A stretch of 64,000 nucleotides of DNA from Salicibibacter cibi. GTDB lineage: Bacteria > Bacillota > Bacilli > Bacillales > Marinococcaceae. The notes under the pieces were generated by a model. It was not told the origin of the DNA. It ran no database searches and saw nothing but the letters and a program-made list of their open reading frames with translations. The translations under genes were made by a program, and so were the position numbers. This document shows positions 53,756 to 61,974 of this stretch, in pieces (position 1 is the first letter of the stretch; each line of letters starts with the position of its first letter). Location: the NCBI RefSeq assembly GCF_016495865.1, contig NZ_CP054706.1:1550001-1614000 (forward strand), written 5' to 3'.

Positions 53756-54427
53756 ATGTTACAACGTATCTACGATTGGATTGATGATCGTATAGATGTC
53801 ACCCCACTATGGCGGGACGTGGCTGATCACGAGGTGCCCGAACACGTAAACCCCGGGTACCATTTCTCGGCATTTGTATATTGCTTCGGGGGATTGACGT
53901 TTTTTACGGTCGTTATCCAAATTCTATCCGGCATGTTTTTGACGATGTATTACGTACCCGATATTGTGAACGCACACGCGTCTGTGGAGTATTTGCAGAC
54001 TGATGTGGCGTTTGGGATGATTGTGCGCGGGATGCACCATTGGGGAGCCAGTGTTGTTATTGTCATGGTGTTTCTACATACGTTACGGGTATTTTTCACA
54101 GGCTCATACAAAAAACCCCGTGAAATTAACTGGGTTGTAGGTGTGCTGCTATTTTTCATTATTTTAGGCCTTGGGTTCACCGGCTATTTACTCCCGTGGG
54201 ATATGAAGGCTTACTTTGCCACCCAAGTCGGCTTGGAGATTGCCGAAAGCGTTCCCGTTGTCGGGGACTTGATAAGCAACTTGTTGGCCGGAGGAGAGTT
54301 CATCGGAGCACAGACGCTTACGCGTTTCTTTGCCATCCACGTTTTCTTCTTGCCGGGAGCATTGCTCGGGCTCATTGCCATTCATTTTATTATGATTCGC
54401 AAACAGGGCATATCCGGACCACTATAG
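53756..54427 (+). CDS. qcrB: Menaquinol-cytochrome c reductase cytochrome b subunit
   Basis: Short b6-type cytochrome b with four membrane helices. Heme-ligand histidines lie in GMHHWGASVVIVMVFLHTLR and FFAIHVFFLPGALLGLIAIH. The cysteine in FSAFVYCFGGLTFF near residue 42 corresponds to the site of the extra covalent heme in Bacillus. GFTGYLLPWDMKAY is the quinone-site region. Length is 223 residues. ATG 53756 follows GAGGGGC. The C-terminal half of a full cytochrome b is supplied by QcrC. Confidence 0.95.
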   Translation: MLQRIYDWIDDRIDVTPLWRDVADHEVPEHVNPGYHFSAFVYCFGGLTFFTVVIQILSGMFLTMYYVPDIVNAHASVEYLQTDVAFGMIVRGMHHWGASVVIVMVFLHTLRVFFTGSYKKPREINWVVGVLLFFIILGLGFTGYLLPWDMKAYFATQVGLEIAESVPVVGDLISNLLAGGEFIGAQTLTRFFAIHVFFLPGALLGLIAIHFIMIRKQGISGPL

Positions 54428-54457
54428 GAAATTGCCCCCAATAAGTTGAAATGAGGT

Positions 54458-54498
54458 AAACCCTATGGTGCTTGCCATTAAAGGCGAGTTCCGGGTTT
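54458..54498 (+). promoter_or_regulatory. Hairpin between qcrB and qcrC
   Basis: AAACCC (54458-54463) with GGGTTT (54493-54498) and an inner TTGCC/GGCGA, followed by TCC. It has a terminator shape without a good T run. It may tune the ratio of qcrB to qcrC mRNA or protect an mRNA end. Confidence 0.4.
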
Positions 54499-54523
54499 TC
54501 CTAAACTCTGAGGAGGGGAACCG

Positions 54524-55429
54524 ATGCATCGAGGAAAAGGAATGAAGTTCGTTACGGACTCCAGAATTCCGGAACGCGAACATCGCATGGAAAACATACC
54601 TAAAGATTATTCGGAATACCCCGGCAAGACAGAGGCTTTTTTCCCGAACTATTTGCTGAAGGAATGGCTTGTCGGCGCTGTATTCCTCATCGGCTTTCTC
54701 TGTTTAACGGCCGCTCATCCTGCGCCGCTTGAACGGGAAGCTGATCCTATGGATTCGAGTTATATCCCATTACCGGACTGGTTTTTCCTGTTTTTGTATC
54801 AACTGCTTAAATATCAATATGCATCCGGCGATTACGTTGTCCTGGGTACGGTCATCCTTCCCGCACTTGCTTTTGGCGCATTAATATTGGCGCCGTGGCT
54901 CGATAATGGACCGGAACGAAGGTTGTCCAAGCGGCCGATTGCAACCGGGATGATGACGCTCGGGGTTATGGCTGTCATTTATCTAACCTGGGAATCGGTC
55001 GATCAACATGACTGGGAAGCAGATGCAGAACAGGCCGCCATGGATGATGAAGACATTCAGGAAGTCGATCAAGATATCGAGGGTTACGATATCTATCAGG
55101 CGCAGGGGTGTATTTCTTGTCACGGGGAAAACATGGAAGGGAACCCCGGTGTCAATGGACCTCCCCTATATGACCTTCCTTATGACGCGGAAGGCGTTGC
55201 CGAAATTTCCCAAGAAGGGATCGGAGAAATGCCGGCGGATATGTTTGATGGAACGGAAGAAGAATTGCAAATTCTATCCGAATACGTTGTTGACGGCGGT
55301 GGCACGAACGAAGAACTGGAATACCTGGATGAAGGTGACGCCGACGGAGATGACGCAGAAGAAGATGAAGACGACGAAAATGGCGATGATGAAGATAACG
55401 GTGAAGAAGACGCAGAAGAGGAAGCATAG
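54524..55429 (+). CDS. qcrC: Menaquinol-cytochrome c reductase cytochrome b/c subunit
   Basis: Fusion of a subunit-IV-like part with a cytochrome c domain, as in Bacillus. Residues about 40-150 hold three membrane helices (LPDWFFLFLYQLLKYQYASG is the conserved segment). The c-type heme motif CISCH is in IYQAQGCISCHGENMEGNPG near residue 200, and a Met ligand lies in GIGEMPADMF. After the heme domain there is a ~35-residue tail made nearly only of Asp, Glu, Gly, Asn and Ala, making the protein 301 residues against about 255 in B. subtilis. It faces outside the membrane, so the tail is probably a salt adaptation. GAGGAGGGG precedes ATG 54524. Confidence 0.93.
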   Translation: MHRGKGMKFVTDSRIPEREHRMENIPKDYSEYPGKTEAFFPNYLLKEWLVGAVFLIGFLCLTAAHPAPLEREADPMDSSYIPLPDWFFLFLYQLLKYQYASGDYVVLGTVILPALAFGALILAPWLDNGPERRLSKRPIATGMMTLGVMAVIYLTWESVDQHDWEADAEQAAMDDEDIQEVDQDIEGYDIYQAQGCISCHGENMEGNPGVNGPPLYDLPYDAEGVAEISQEGIGEMPADMFDGTEEELQILSEYVVDGGGTNEELEYLDEGDADGDDAEEDEDDENGDDEDNGEEDAEEEA

Positions 55430-55438
55430 TGACGTTAG

Positions 55439-55468
55439 AAAAAAGCTGACCAATGTCAGCTTTTTTCA
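55439..55468 (+). terminator. Terminator of qcrABC
   Basis: Stem AAAAAAGCTGAC / GTCAGCTTTTTT with loop CAAT. Confidence 0.9.
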
Positions 55469-55513
55469 TCCTGCTCAGCAGCATTTCAGCATATCAAATG
55501 GGGAGTGGCCGGT

Positions 55514-56113
55514 TTGCGAATAGTCATTGGTTTTTTAGCCCGTCCGTCCATGCTATGGGTGTTGTTATTCATCAACGGCGGGGGTACGCTATATGGATTT
55601 TATTGGTATGAAGGGCAGCTGGCGCAAACGCCTGCTTATTTTCTGCCTTTCGTTCCTGATAGCCCAACCGCCAGCTTGTTTTTTACCGGGGTGTTGGCGG
55701 CATTTCTTTTGCGTAAACATATCGGGCTATTGGAAGCATTCGCGGCAGTCACGCTCATGAAATATGGCATTTGGGCAGTAGTCATGAATTTGGGTGCCGA
55801 TCTCATGGGAGGACCGGTGAATTGGCAAAATTACATGTTGATCGCCTCCCACTTTGGGATGGCGTTGCAAGCTGTGTTGTTTTTGCCCTATTACCGCATT
55901 AAACTCTGGCATCTTGTTGTGGTAGGAATTTGGACCGTCCATAACGATATCATTGACTACGTTTTTGGAATGCATCCTTGGGTAAGCCCGGCTTTGATGC
56001 CCTATATCGATCATATCGGCTATTTTACCTTTTGGCTTGGGTTGGCAGCGATCGCTATTGTTTACATTTTCAATGTGCGCCACCATCGGTATCGTCTTTC
56101 TTTGCCCCGTTAA
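55514..56113 (+). CDS. ypjA: YpjA-like membrane protein (DUF1405)
   Basis: About 199 residues with six hydrophobic helices, beginning LRIVIGFLARPSMLWVLLFI. The TTG at 55514 is 8 bases after GGGGAG (55500-55505); an in-frame GTG at 55505 overlaps that site. Notable conserved-looking stretches are FINGGGTLYGFYWYEGQL, LMKYGIWAVVMNLGADLM and VHNDIIDYVFGMHPWV. Position after qcrC matches ypjA of B. subtilis. Function unknown. Confidence 0.85.
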   Translation: MRIVIGFLARPSMLWVLLFINGGGTLYGFYWYEGQLAQTPAYFLPFVPDSPTASLFFTGVLAAFLLRKHIGLLEAFAAVTLMKYGIWAVVMNLGADLMGGPVNWQNYMLIASHFGMALQAVLFLPYYRIKLWHLVVVGIWTVHNDIIDYVFGMHPWVSPALMPYIDHIGYFTFWLGLAAIAIVYIFNVRHHRYRLSLPR

Positions 56114-56196
56114 CGTATTTGCTGATTCTTCCCTTTCAAATCTTTGATTTGGTGGGGGATGAATCGGCTCTTTTTATTTTTACGTAAAAATAAAAA

Positions 56197-56386
56197 TCCT
56201 TGCACTTCTGGCAACGTATGGAGGGATGACGCTGCAATGGCATAGACATTAAAACGGACGCGTCAAGCCCCTGCAGCGCCGGTTTTGTGCGAGGAGGCTT
56301 GACCTTCGTCCGCGGAAAGCACAGCCATGGAAGCGACATCCCCCGGCTTCAGCTGATAGCTGCAAGTTGTTCAGCAATCCCTAAAT
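56197..56386 (-). repeat. Fold-back repeat R3, copy c
   Basis: Reverse orientation: it reads from AAATCCTTGCACTTCTGGCA, through GACGCGTCAAGCC, to the start sequence as GTTGTTCAGCAATCCCTAAATA. Several base differences from copies a and b, but the hairpin arms still pair. Confidence 0.8.
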
Positions 56387-56601
56387 AAATGGTTTCGACT
56401 GTAGGCCAAGGCCCTGTCCGAGCAGTATAAAACAAAGCCCCGGAAGATGATGTAAGACGCGGTTCACATAGAACAAAGCTATCGTCTATGAAAAGGGAAG
56501 CTCCATCAAAATCTTTGATTTAGGAGGAGAGGTTCACCTGGTCTACTCTTGTCCTTTTTTTCATATGCTCTTGGTAAGAGGACAAGGGAGGGGGCTGTTC
56601 G
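56387..56601. other. Non-coding stretch before ypjB
   Basis: No gene seen. AAATCTTTGATTT at 56509-56521 repeats exactly at 56138-56150 on the other side of R3 copy c. A hairpin CTTGTCC / GGACAAG (about 56548-56587) lies just upstream of the ypjB ribosome binding site and could hide part of it. Confidence 0.45.
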
Positions 56602-57384
56602 GTGCGCGGCTGGTTAATCATGCTTGCGGCGGTGATCTTTCTTGTAGGTATCGGCGCGGAGCAGGAAGAACAAGGACATGAAGAATGGGCATACATCGAT
56701 GCCGAAGCCGAAGAAATCGTTGCACTCGTTCAATCCGAAAATAATGAAGAAGGGCGGGCCCGGGTGCAGGCACTTGCCGATGAGTTAACAGAAGCAGATT
56801 ATGAGACAATGGCATTGGATGTTCACGATATGGGCACGATTATAATGAGTTATGAACGCCTACAAGGGGCGCTTACGGAAGTGTCACTTGCTCGGGATGA
56901 ACGACTTGCGCAGGCTTTGGGTTTTCATTATGCCGTTGATGCCGTCCTTCATCCGGAAAATCCGAAGTGGAAAGAAACAAGGCGTGATGTCGAAGAGCAA
57001 TTGGCCCAGTTACGGGATGCAGTGTCAGAAGGCGGGAGTTCTTTTCAACATGCGTGGAATGATTGGAGGAAAACATTTGAAATGATTTATCCAGCGGCGA
57101 CGTTGCGTTTGTCGCCGTCCGAACGCGAAGAAGTGCGTTCGCTCGTTACATTCATGGAAGAACATAGCCACCGTTTGAAAGATGAAAAGGAAGCGCAGCC
57201 GTTTTTTGATGCGCTGGAAGCGCAAATGATTCGTTTATATGAAGGCGACATCGAGGAAAATGATCCATCATTAATCGCGGTCATTGCTATCATTAGCGGA
57301 GCGATTTTGCTTTCGCTCTCGTATACCGGATGGAAAAAATATCGGGGTGAAGCAAGCCGGAACCGGAGAAGGCGTGATCGTTGA
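56602..57384 (+). CDS. ypjB: Sporulation protein YpjB
   Basis: 260-residue protein with an N-terminal signal (VRGWLIMLAAVIFLVGIGA), a long acidic helical outer domain and one C-terminal membrane helix (DPSLIAVIAIISGAILLSLS) followed by a basic tail, KYRGEASRNRRRRDR. GTG at 56602 has GGGAGGGGG upstream. Middle segments (HYAVDAVLHPENPKWKE, AATLRLSPSEREEVRSL) and position after ypjA agree with ypjB of B. subtilis, a sporulation-linked gene whose exact role is unclear. Confidence 0.82.
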   Translation: MRGWLIMLAAVIFLVGIGAEQEEQGHEEWAYIDAEAEEIVALVQSENNEEGRARVQALADELTEADYETMALDVHDMGTIIMSYERLQGALTEVSLARDERLAQALGFHYAVDAVLHPENPKWKETRRDVEEQLAQLRDAVSEGGSSFQHAWNDWRKTFEMIYPAATLRLSPSEREEVRSLVTFMEEHSHRLKDEKEAQPFFDALEAQMIRLYEGDIEENDPSLIAVIAIISGAILLSLSYTGWKKYRGEASRNRRRRDR

Positions 57385-57445
57385 CGTAAACACGCACTTT
57401 CATTAAAATAAAAGTAGGGTTGGAGAGAAGTGTGGAGGTGAAAGC

Positions 57446-58129
57446 ATGGATTTAATGACGCTTTTGATTTATTTTGCCCTGATTATGATTATCCCTATTT
57501 ATGCGCAAATGCGTGTGAAATCCACGTACAGCAAATATTCGCAACTAAGTAACAGTTCGGGGATGACAGGCGCACAAGTGGCGATGAAAATCATGCAAGA
57601 TAATGGTATTTATGATGTCAATGTTGAACCAGTCAAAGGAAAACTTACAGACCATTATGATCCCCGTTCGAAAACGGTGCGGTTATCGGAAGATAACTAT
57701 TATGGAACTTCAATTGCCGGCACATCCGTCGCGGCACACGAAGTAGGACACGTCATTCAGGATGCGGAAGATTACAGTTTTATGCGCCTTCGTTCTTCGC
57801 TCGTTCCCGTAGCGAGTTTCGGTTCGAACGCGGCAATCTTTTTGATTATTGGCGGGATGCTCCTGCAATTCAGCGGTTTGATGCTCGTCGGGATTTTCGC
57901 GATGGCCGCGGCGGTCGTGTTCCAACTCGTTACCTTGCCGGTTGAATTTAACGCAAGCAGCCGGGCGATGACACAGATGGTCTCAAGCGGCATCATTCGC
58001 AACGACGAAGAAAAAGAATCAAAAAAGGTATTGAACGCCGCTGCTCTTACGTACGTGGCGGGTGCGCTCGTCGCCGTATTGGAACTTGTTCGCTTCGTCC
58101 TCATGTATGTGATGATGAACAACGACTAA
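57446..58129 (+). CDS. Membrane zinc metallopeptidase (YugP family)
   Basis: Membrane-bound neutral zinc protease. The active site HEVGH is in SVAAHEVGHVIQDAEDYS near residue 95, with the downstream Glu ligand probably in LPVEFNASSRAMTQM. About four hydrophobic helices surround it (LLIYFALIMIIPIYAQM at the start; AIFLIIGGMLLQFSGLML; LVGIFAMAAAVVFQLV; ALVAVLELVRFVLMYVMM). Length of 227 residues fits YugP. In B. subtilis yugP is at another site. The target proteins are not known. GGAGGTG precedes ATG 57446. Confidence 0.9.
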   Translation: MDLMTLLIYFALIMIIPIYAQMRVKSTYSKYSQLSNSSGMTGAQVAMKIMQDNGIYDVNVEPVKGKLTDHYDPRSKTVRLSEDNYYGTSIAGTSVAAHEVGHVIQDAEDYSFMRLRSSLVPVASFGSNAAIFLIIGGMLLQFSGLMLVGIFAMAAAVVFQLVTLPVEFNASSRAMTQMVSSGIIRNDEEKESKKVLNAAALTYVAGALVAVLELVRFVLMYVMMNND

Positions 58130-58144
58130 TTAATTGTAAACCAT

Positions 58145-58178
58145 GCGCCAGGGAGCCCCACGGCCCCGGCGCTTTTTG
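58145..58178 (+). terminator. Terminator after the zinc peptidase gene
   Basis: Stem GCGCC.GGG / CCC.GGCGC followed by TTTTTG. Confidence 0.8.
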
Positions 58179-58279
58179 TTATGCGTAACAATGAGGGTGT
58201 GTTAGCTGGGTCATTTCCGTTTGGCTGATAATTTAACGATTTCGGCTGATAAAGTAGAAAAAGCCTGTAGTCCTTTATG

Positions 58280-59152
58280 TTATTGCAACGGCTTTTGTTC
58301 GTCATCGAATGTAAATCCTTCCCCGGCAATATCTTGAACGTTGGAGATGGATACGAACGCTAAAGGATCGACTTTGTCGATAATGTTTTTTAAACGGGTG
58401 ATTTCATGACGGCTGACGACACAATAAAGAATTTCCTTATTCGTACCGGTGAAAGAACCGCGTCCGCTAAGGAGCGTTGCCCCTCGATTCATTTCGAGCA
58501 GGATTGCATCTGCAATAGCCGCGCTGTTTTCTGATATAATAAAGGCAGCCTTTCCGGAATAGGCACCTTGCTGGATGAAATCTACAACCCTGGACGCCAC
58601 AAATACGGCAACAAGTGTATACATCGCTTCTCGGTAATTTAAATAGACGAGCGAGGAAACAATGACCATCGCATCGATGATGAAGAGCGTCCGACCCATA
58701 CTTACACCAGAATAGTTAAACATAAGTTTGGCGATAATGTCGGCACCGCCGGTCGTCCCCCCGTATCGGAAGACCATTCCCAAACCTGTCCCGATAAAAA
58801 CGCCGGCGAAGAGTGCGGCAAGCGTAAGGTCGTCTTGAAGCGGGACGTCAACAATCCGGTAGGTTTGGAATAACCATAGAAAAAAGGAAAGCCCAAACGT
58901 TCCGATCAATGTGTAAATGAAAAGGGAACGGCCAAGGACACGATACCCGATAAAAAACATGGGAATGTTGAGCACGATGTTGGAAATTGCGGGATCAATT
59001 GTGAAAACGAAAAAAAGGATAAGGGTAATCCCCGTAAATCCACCGTCGGCAAGATTATTTTCCATGTTAAAATAAACGAGTCCGAACGACATGAGCGCAG
59101 TTCCGAGCAGCACTAAAATGACGCGTTTGCCGTGTTGAAAAAAATGTTTCAA
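58280..59152 (-). CDS. ypjC: YitT-family membrane protein (YpjC-like)
   Basis: 290 residues with an N-terminal five-helix DUF161 membrane unit (VILVLLGTALMSFGLVYFN, DGGFTGITLILFF, RYGGTTGGADIIAKLM) and a C-terminal soluble DUF2179 domain (AAFIISENSAAIADAILLEM, GSFTGTNKEILYCVVSRHE, FVSISNVQDIAGEGF). The TTG at 59152 follows AAAGGAGG on the minus strand. This is the only minus-strand gene in the last 50 kb, and it has the position of ypjC in B. subtilis. Transport or signalling has been suggested for the family, but no function is shown. Confidence 0.88.
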   Translation of the reverse strand: MKHFFQHGKRVILVLLGTALMSFGLVYFNMENNLADGGFTGITLILFFVFTIDPAISNIVLNIPMFFIGYRVLGRSLFIYTLIGTFGLSFFLWLFQTYRIVDVPLQDDLTLAALFAGVFIGTGLGMVFRYGGTTGGADIIAKLMFNYSGVSMGRTLFIIDAMVIVSSLVYLNYREAMYTLVAVFVASRVVDFIQQGAYSGKAAFIISENSAAIADAILLEMNRGATLLSGRGSFTGTNKEILYCVVSRHEITRLKNIIDKVDPLAFVSISNVQDIAGEGFTFDDEQKPLQ

Positions 59153-59247
59153 GTGCGTGCCTCCTTTGTCGTGAGGTAAGCCCATCATATTATAGGCGTT
59201 TTTGACGTAAGGGGCAAATGTTCAAAAAAGAAAGGGAGGAAGAAACG

Positions 59248-59607
59248 ATGAACGAGCCATCAATGAAAGCGATGCAATCGGAAGTGGACGAATACATAGG
59301 CCAGTTTAAAGAAGGTTATTTTTCTCCGTTGGCCATGCTGGCACGTATGTCGGAAGAGGTTGGTGAATTGGCACGGGAAGTTAATCACTACTATGGGGAA
59401 AAACCGAAGAAAACAAATGAACAGGAAAAGGAAATGGAAGAAGAACTCGGTGATCTTCTCTTCGTGCTCATTTGTTTTGCCAACTCGCTTGATATTGATT
59501 TGACAGAGAGTTTTACAAGCGTCATGCATAAATTTAACGATAGGGATCGTAATCGTTGGACATCCATTATTAATGAAGGAGAGGGAAATAACAATGGCGA
59601 GTCGTGA
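59248..59607 (+). CDS. ypjD: MazG-like nucleotide pyrophosphohydrolase (YpjD)
   Basis: 119-residue all-alpha NTP pyrophosphohydrolase. Metal-binding motifs are [17 protein letters not shown] near residue 28 and [20 protein letters not shown] near residue 62, with FNDRDRNRW at the end. Family members remove abnormal or excess nucleotides (dCTP-type or canonical dNTPs). ATG 59248 follows AAGGGAGG. Its end overlaps the start of dapB, as in B. subtilis, so they are co-translated. Confidence 0.88.
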   Translation: MNEPSMKAMQSEVDEYIGQFKEGYFSPLAMLARMSEEVGELAREVNHYYGEKPKKTNEQEKEMEEELGDLLFVLICFANSLDIDLTESFTSVMHKFNDRDRNRWTSIINEGEGNNNGES

Positions 59608-60385
59608 TATTCGTATTATTTTGGCGGGACCGCGTGGCAAAATGGGCACGGCGGCCCGGGATTTGATTGCCCATACCGCACATTTTTCACTTGTTGCCTG
59701 TGTGGACCATAAACCGCAAACAGAGACACATTTTTCGGACGGGGATGTTCCAATCTTCACGGATGCTGACCGCTGCTTTTCCGAGGTGGAAGCGGATGTG
59801 TTGATTGATTTAACAACACCGCAAGCGGCAAAAACCCATTTGGAAATCGCACTCGATCATCACGTTCGTCCTGTGATCGGTACGACGGGGTTCACGGATG
59901 AGGAAATTGAACAGTTAAGGGCAAAAGCAGAAAGTAAGTCTCTGGGTGCCATGATCGTGCCGAATTTTGCAATAGGTGCGGTGTTAATGATGAAATTTTC
60001 ACAAATGGCGGCCCGATATTTCGATGATGTAGAGATTATCGAGCGGCATCATGACCGCAAACTAGATGCTCCGTCGGGTACAGCTTTAAAAACTGCGAAC
60101 CTCATTTCCGACGTTCGCGGAGAGAAAAAACAAGGGCATCAGAATGAAAGCGAGACGCTCGAAGGCGCTAGAGGCGGACAGGTCGAAGGAATGCCGATTC
60201 ACAGTGTTCGTTTACCGGGCCTTGTGGCTCATCAAGAAGTTGTCTTCGGCGGCAGTGGACAAACGTTAACGATACGGCACGATTCCATTGACCGCGGTTC
60301 GTTTATGCCGGGTGTGAAACTGGCAGTGGAAACGGTAATGGCGACAAAAACGCTCATTTACGGGCTCGAGCAGGTTATCGAGTGA
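59594..60385 (+). CDS. dapB: 4-hydroxy-tetrahydrodipicolinate reductase
   Basis: Step of lysine and dipicolinate synthesis. Rossmann motif [23 protein letters not shown] start (LAGPRGKMG), then [41 protein letters not shown], the catalytic [14 protein letters not shown] (Lys and His), and [20 protein letters not shown]. Length is 263 residues. ATG 59594 follows GAAGGAGAGGG. Dipicolinate is needed for spores and lysine for the cell wall. Coupled to the mazG-like gene upstream and mgsA downstream. Confidence 0.95.
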   Translation: MASRDIRIILAGPRGKMGTAARDLIAHTAHFSLVACVDHKPQTETHFSDGDVPIFTDADRCFSEVEADVLIDLTTPQAAKTHLEIALDHHVRPVIGTTGFTDEEIEQLRAKAESKSLGAMIVPNFAIGAVLMMKFSQMAARYFDDVEIIERHHDRKLDAPSGTALKTANLISDVRGEKKQGHQNESETLEGARGGQVEGMPIHSVRLPGLVAHQEVVFGGSGQTLTIRHDSIDRGSFMPGVKLAVETVMATKTLIYGLEQVIE

Positions 60386-60387
60386 TC

Positions 60388-60807
60388 ATGAATATTGCTC
60401 TGATTGCTCATGACCGTAAAAAAGAGGAAATCGTCAACTTCACCATTGCCTACCGGCATATTTTAGCTGCTCATGCTCTCTTCGCCACGGGAACGACCGG
60501 AAAACGTATTTCCGAAGCGACGGATCTCCCCATCACCCGTTTTTTATCCGGACCGTTAGGCGGGGATCAACAGTTGGGTGCGCGTGTAGCGGCAGGGAAG
60601 CTTGATTTGGTTCTCTTTTTTCGTGACCCTTTGCAAGCCCAACCGCATGAACCTGATATTACCGCGCTGATTCGCCTTTGTGACGTACACGAAGTTCCGA
60701 TTGCGACGAACATGGGCACGGCTGAAATCCTTGTGGGCGCCTTGAACGACGGAGCTTTTCATTTCCACAAAAAGGAAACCTGCGATAGAGATAGCCGCCA
60801 TGAATAA
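60388..60807 (+). CDS. mgsA: Methylglyoxal synthase
   Basis: Converts dihydroxyacetone phosphate to methylglyoxal, a relief route under sugar-phosphate stress. [18 protein letters not shown] at the start, [10 protein letters not shown] near residue 36, [15 protein letters not shown] near residue 53 and [15 protein letters not shown] near residue 80 include the catalytic Asp residues and His. Length is 139 residues. It begins 3 bases after the dapB stop. Methylglyoxal is detoxified with bacillithiol in these bacteria, fitting the bshA gene 33 bases on. Confidence 0.94.
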   Translation: MNIALIAHDRKKEEIVNFTIAYRHILAAHALFATGTTGKRISEATDLPITRFLSGPLGGDQQLGARVAAGKLDLVLFFRDPLQAQPHEPDITALIRLCDVHEVPIATNMGTAEILVGALNDGAFHFHKKETCDRDSRHE

Positions 60808-60840
60808 CCGGAAGGGTAGGAGGGTAGGTTCTGTTTTACT

Positions 60841-61974
60841 ATGAAAGCCTTAAAAATCGGGATCACATGTTATCCCACCGTTGGCGGATCCGGTATTGTA
60901 GCAACCGAGCTTGGCAAACGCTTGGCGGAAAAGGGGCATGAGATCCATTTTATTACGTCCGGCTTACCTTTTCGGTTGGACCGAGCTTATACGAACATTA
61001 ATTTCCATAAGGTGGAAGTTAACCAATATCAAATTTTTCGATATCCTCCCTATGACTTAACATTGGCCAGTAAAATGGCAGAAGTTACCGAAAGGTATGA
61101 TTTGGATCTTTTGCATGTCCATTATGCCGTTCCTCATGCCGTTTCCGCTGCTCTTGCCAAGGATATGAGCGGCGGGAACGTGAAAGTAATGACGACGCTG
61201 CATGGCACGGATATTACCGTGCTTGCCAATGACCCGTCCTTGCAAAATATTATCCGTTATGGAATTAATCGTTCGGATAAGGTTACGGCCGTGTCCCGCT
61301 TTCTCGTTAATGAAACAAAAGAACAATTGGACATTGCAAAGCATATGGAGCCGGTTTATAATTTTGTCCCGCCAAATATTGCCGTGCCCGCCAATCAGCA
61401 TGCATTACGGCGAAGTTACGACATCAAAGATGATGAAGATGTGATCGTACATATGTCTAATTTTCGTCCGGTGAAAAGGGTCGAAGACGTAGTTCGCGCT
61501 TTTCGTCTCATACGGCAAGAAAAACGAAGCAAGCTGCTTCTGATTGGGGACGGCCGGGAACGAAATTCGATTGAAGAACTTGTCGAAGCGGAAGGCATCC
61601 AAGAAGATGTCTTATTTCTCGGCAATCAAAGCCGCATTTATGAACTGATTTCCCTTGCCGATGCTATGCTTTTGCTATCGGAAAAGGAAAGTTTCGGCCT
61701 TACGGCATTGGAAGCGATGGCCGTCGGTGTGCCGGTCATCGGCACCAATATCGGGGGCATTCCTGAGGTGATCTGCGATGGAGAAACGGGGCTGATTCGC
61801 CCGGTTTACGATTATGAAGCAGCCGCCGAGGCAACACTTGCGATTCTTAACGATAAAGCGATGCATCGTCGAATGTCCAATGCCGCAAAGACGCGTGCAT
61901 TCTCGAAATTCAATAGTGATACGATCGTCGCCAGCTATGAAAAACTTTACGCGGAAATGTTGGAACGGCCATGA
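60841..61974 (+). CDS. bshA: N-acetyl-alpha-D-glucosaminyl L-malate synthase
   Basis: GT4 glycosyltransferase for the first step of bacillithiol synthesis, joining GlcNAc to L-malate. Conserved: IGITCYPTVGGSGIVATELG near residue 6, HVHYAVPHAVSAAL near residue 96, TTLHGTDITVL near residue 119, HMSNFRPVKRVEDVVRAF near residue 205, and the sugar-nucleotide motif SEKESFGLTALEAMAVGVPV near residue 280. Length is 377 residues. The bshB1 deacetylase gene, which precedes bshA in B. subtilis, is not present between mgsA and bshA. The cca gene starts within its last codons. Confidence 0.95.
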   Translation: MKALKIGITCYPTVGGSGIVATELGKRLAEKGHEIHFITSGLPFRLDRAYTNINFHKVEVNQYQIFRYPPYDLTLASKMAEVTERYDLDLLHVHYAVPHAVSAALAKDMSGGNVKVMTTLHGTDITVLANDPSLQNIIRYGINRSDKVTAVSRFLVNETKEQLDIAKHMEPVYNFVPPNIAVPANQHALRRSYDIKDDEDVIVHMSNFRPVKRVEDVVRAFRLIRQEKRSKLLLIGDGRERNSIEELVEAEGIQEDVLFLGNQSRIYELISLADAMLLLSEKESFGLTALEAMAVGVPVIGTNIGGIPEVICDGETGLIRPVYDYEAAAEATLAILNDKAMHRRMSNAAKTRAFSKFNSDTIVASYEKLYAEMLERP

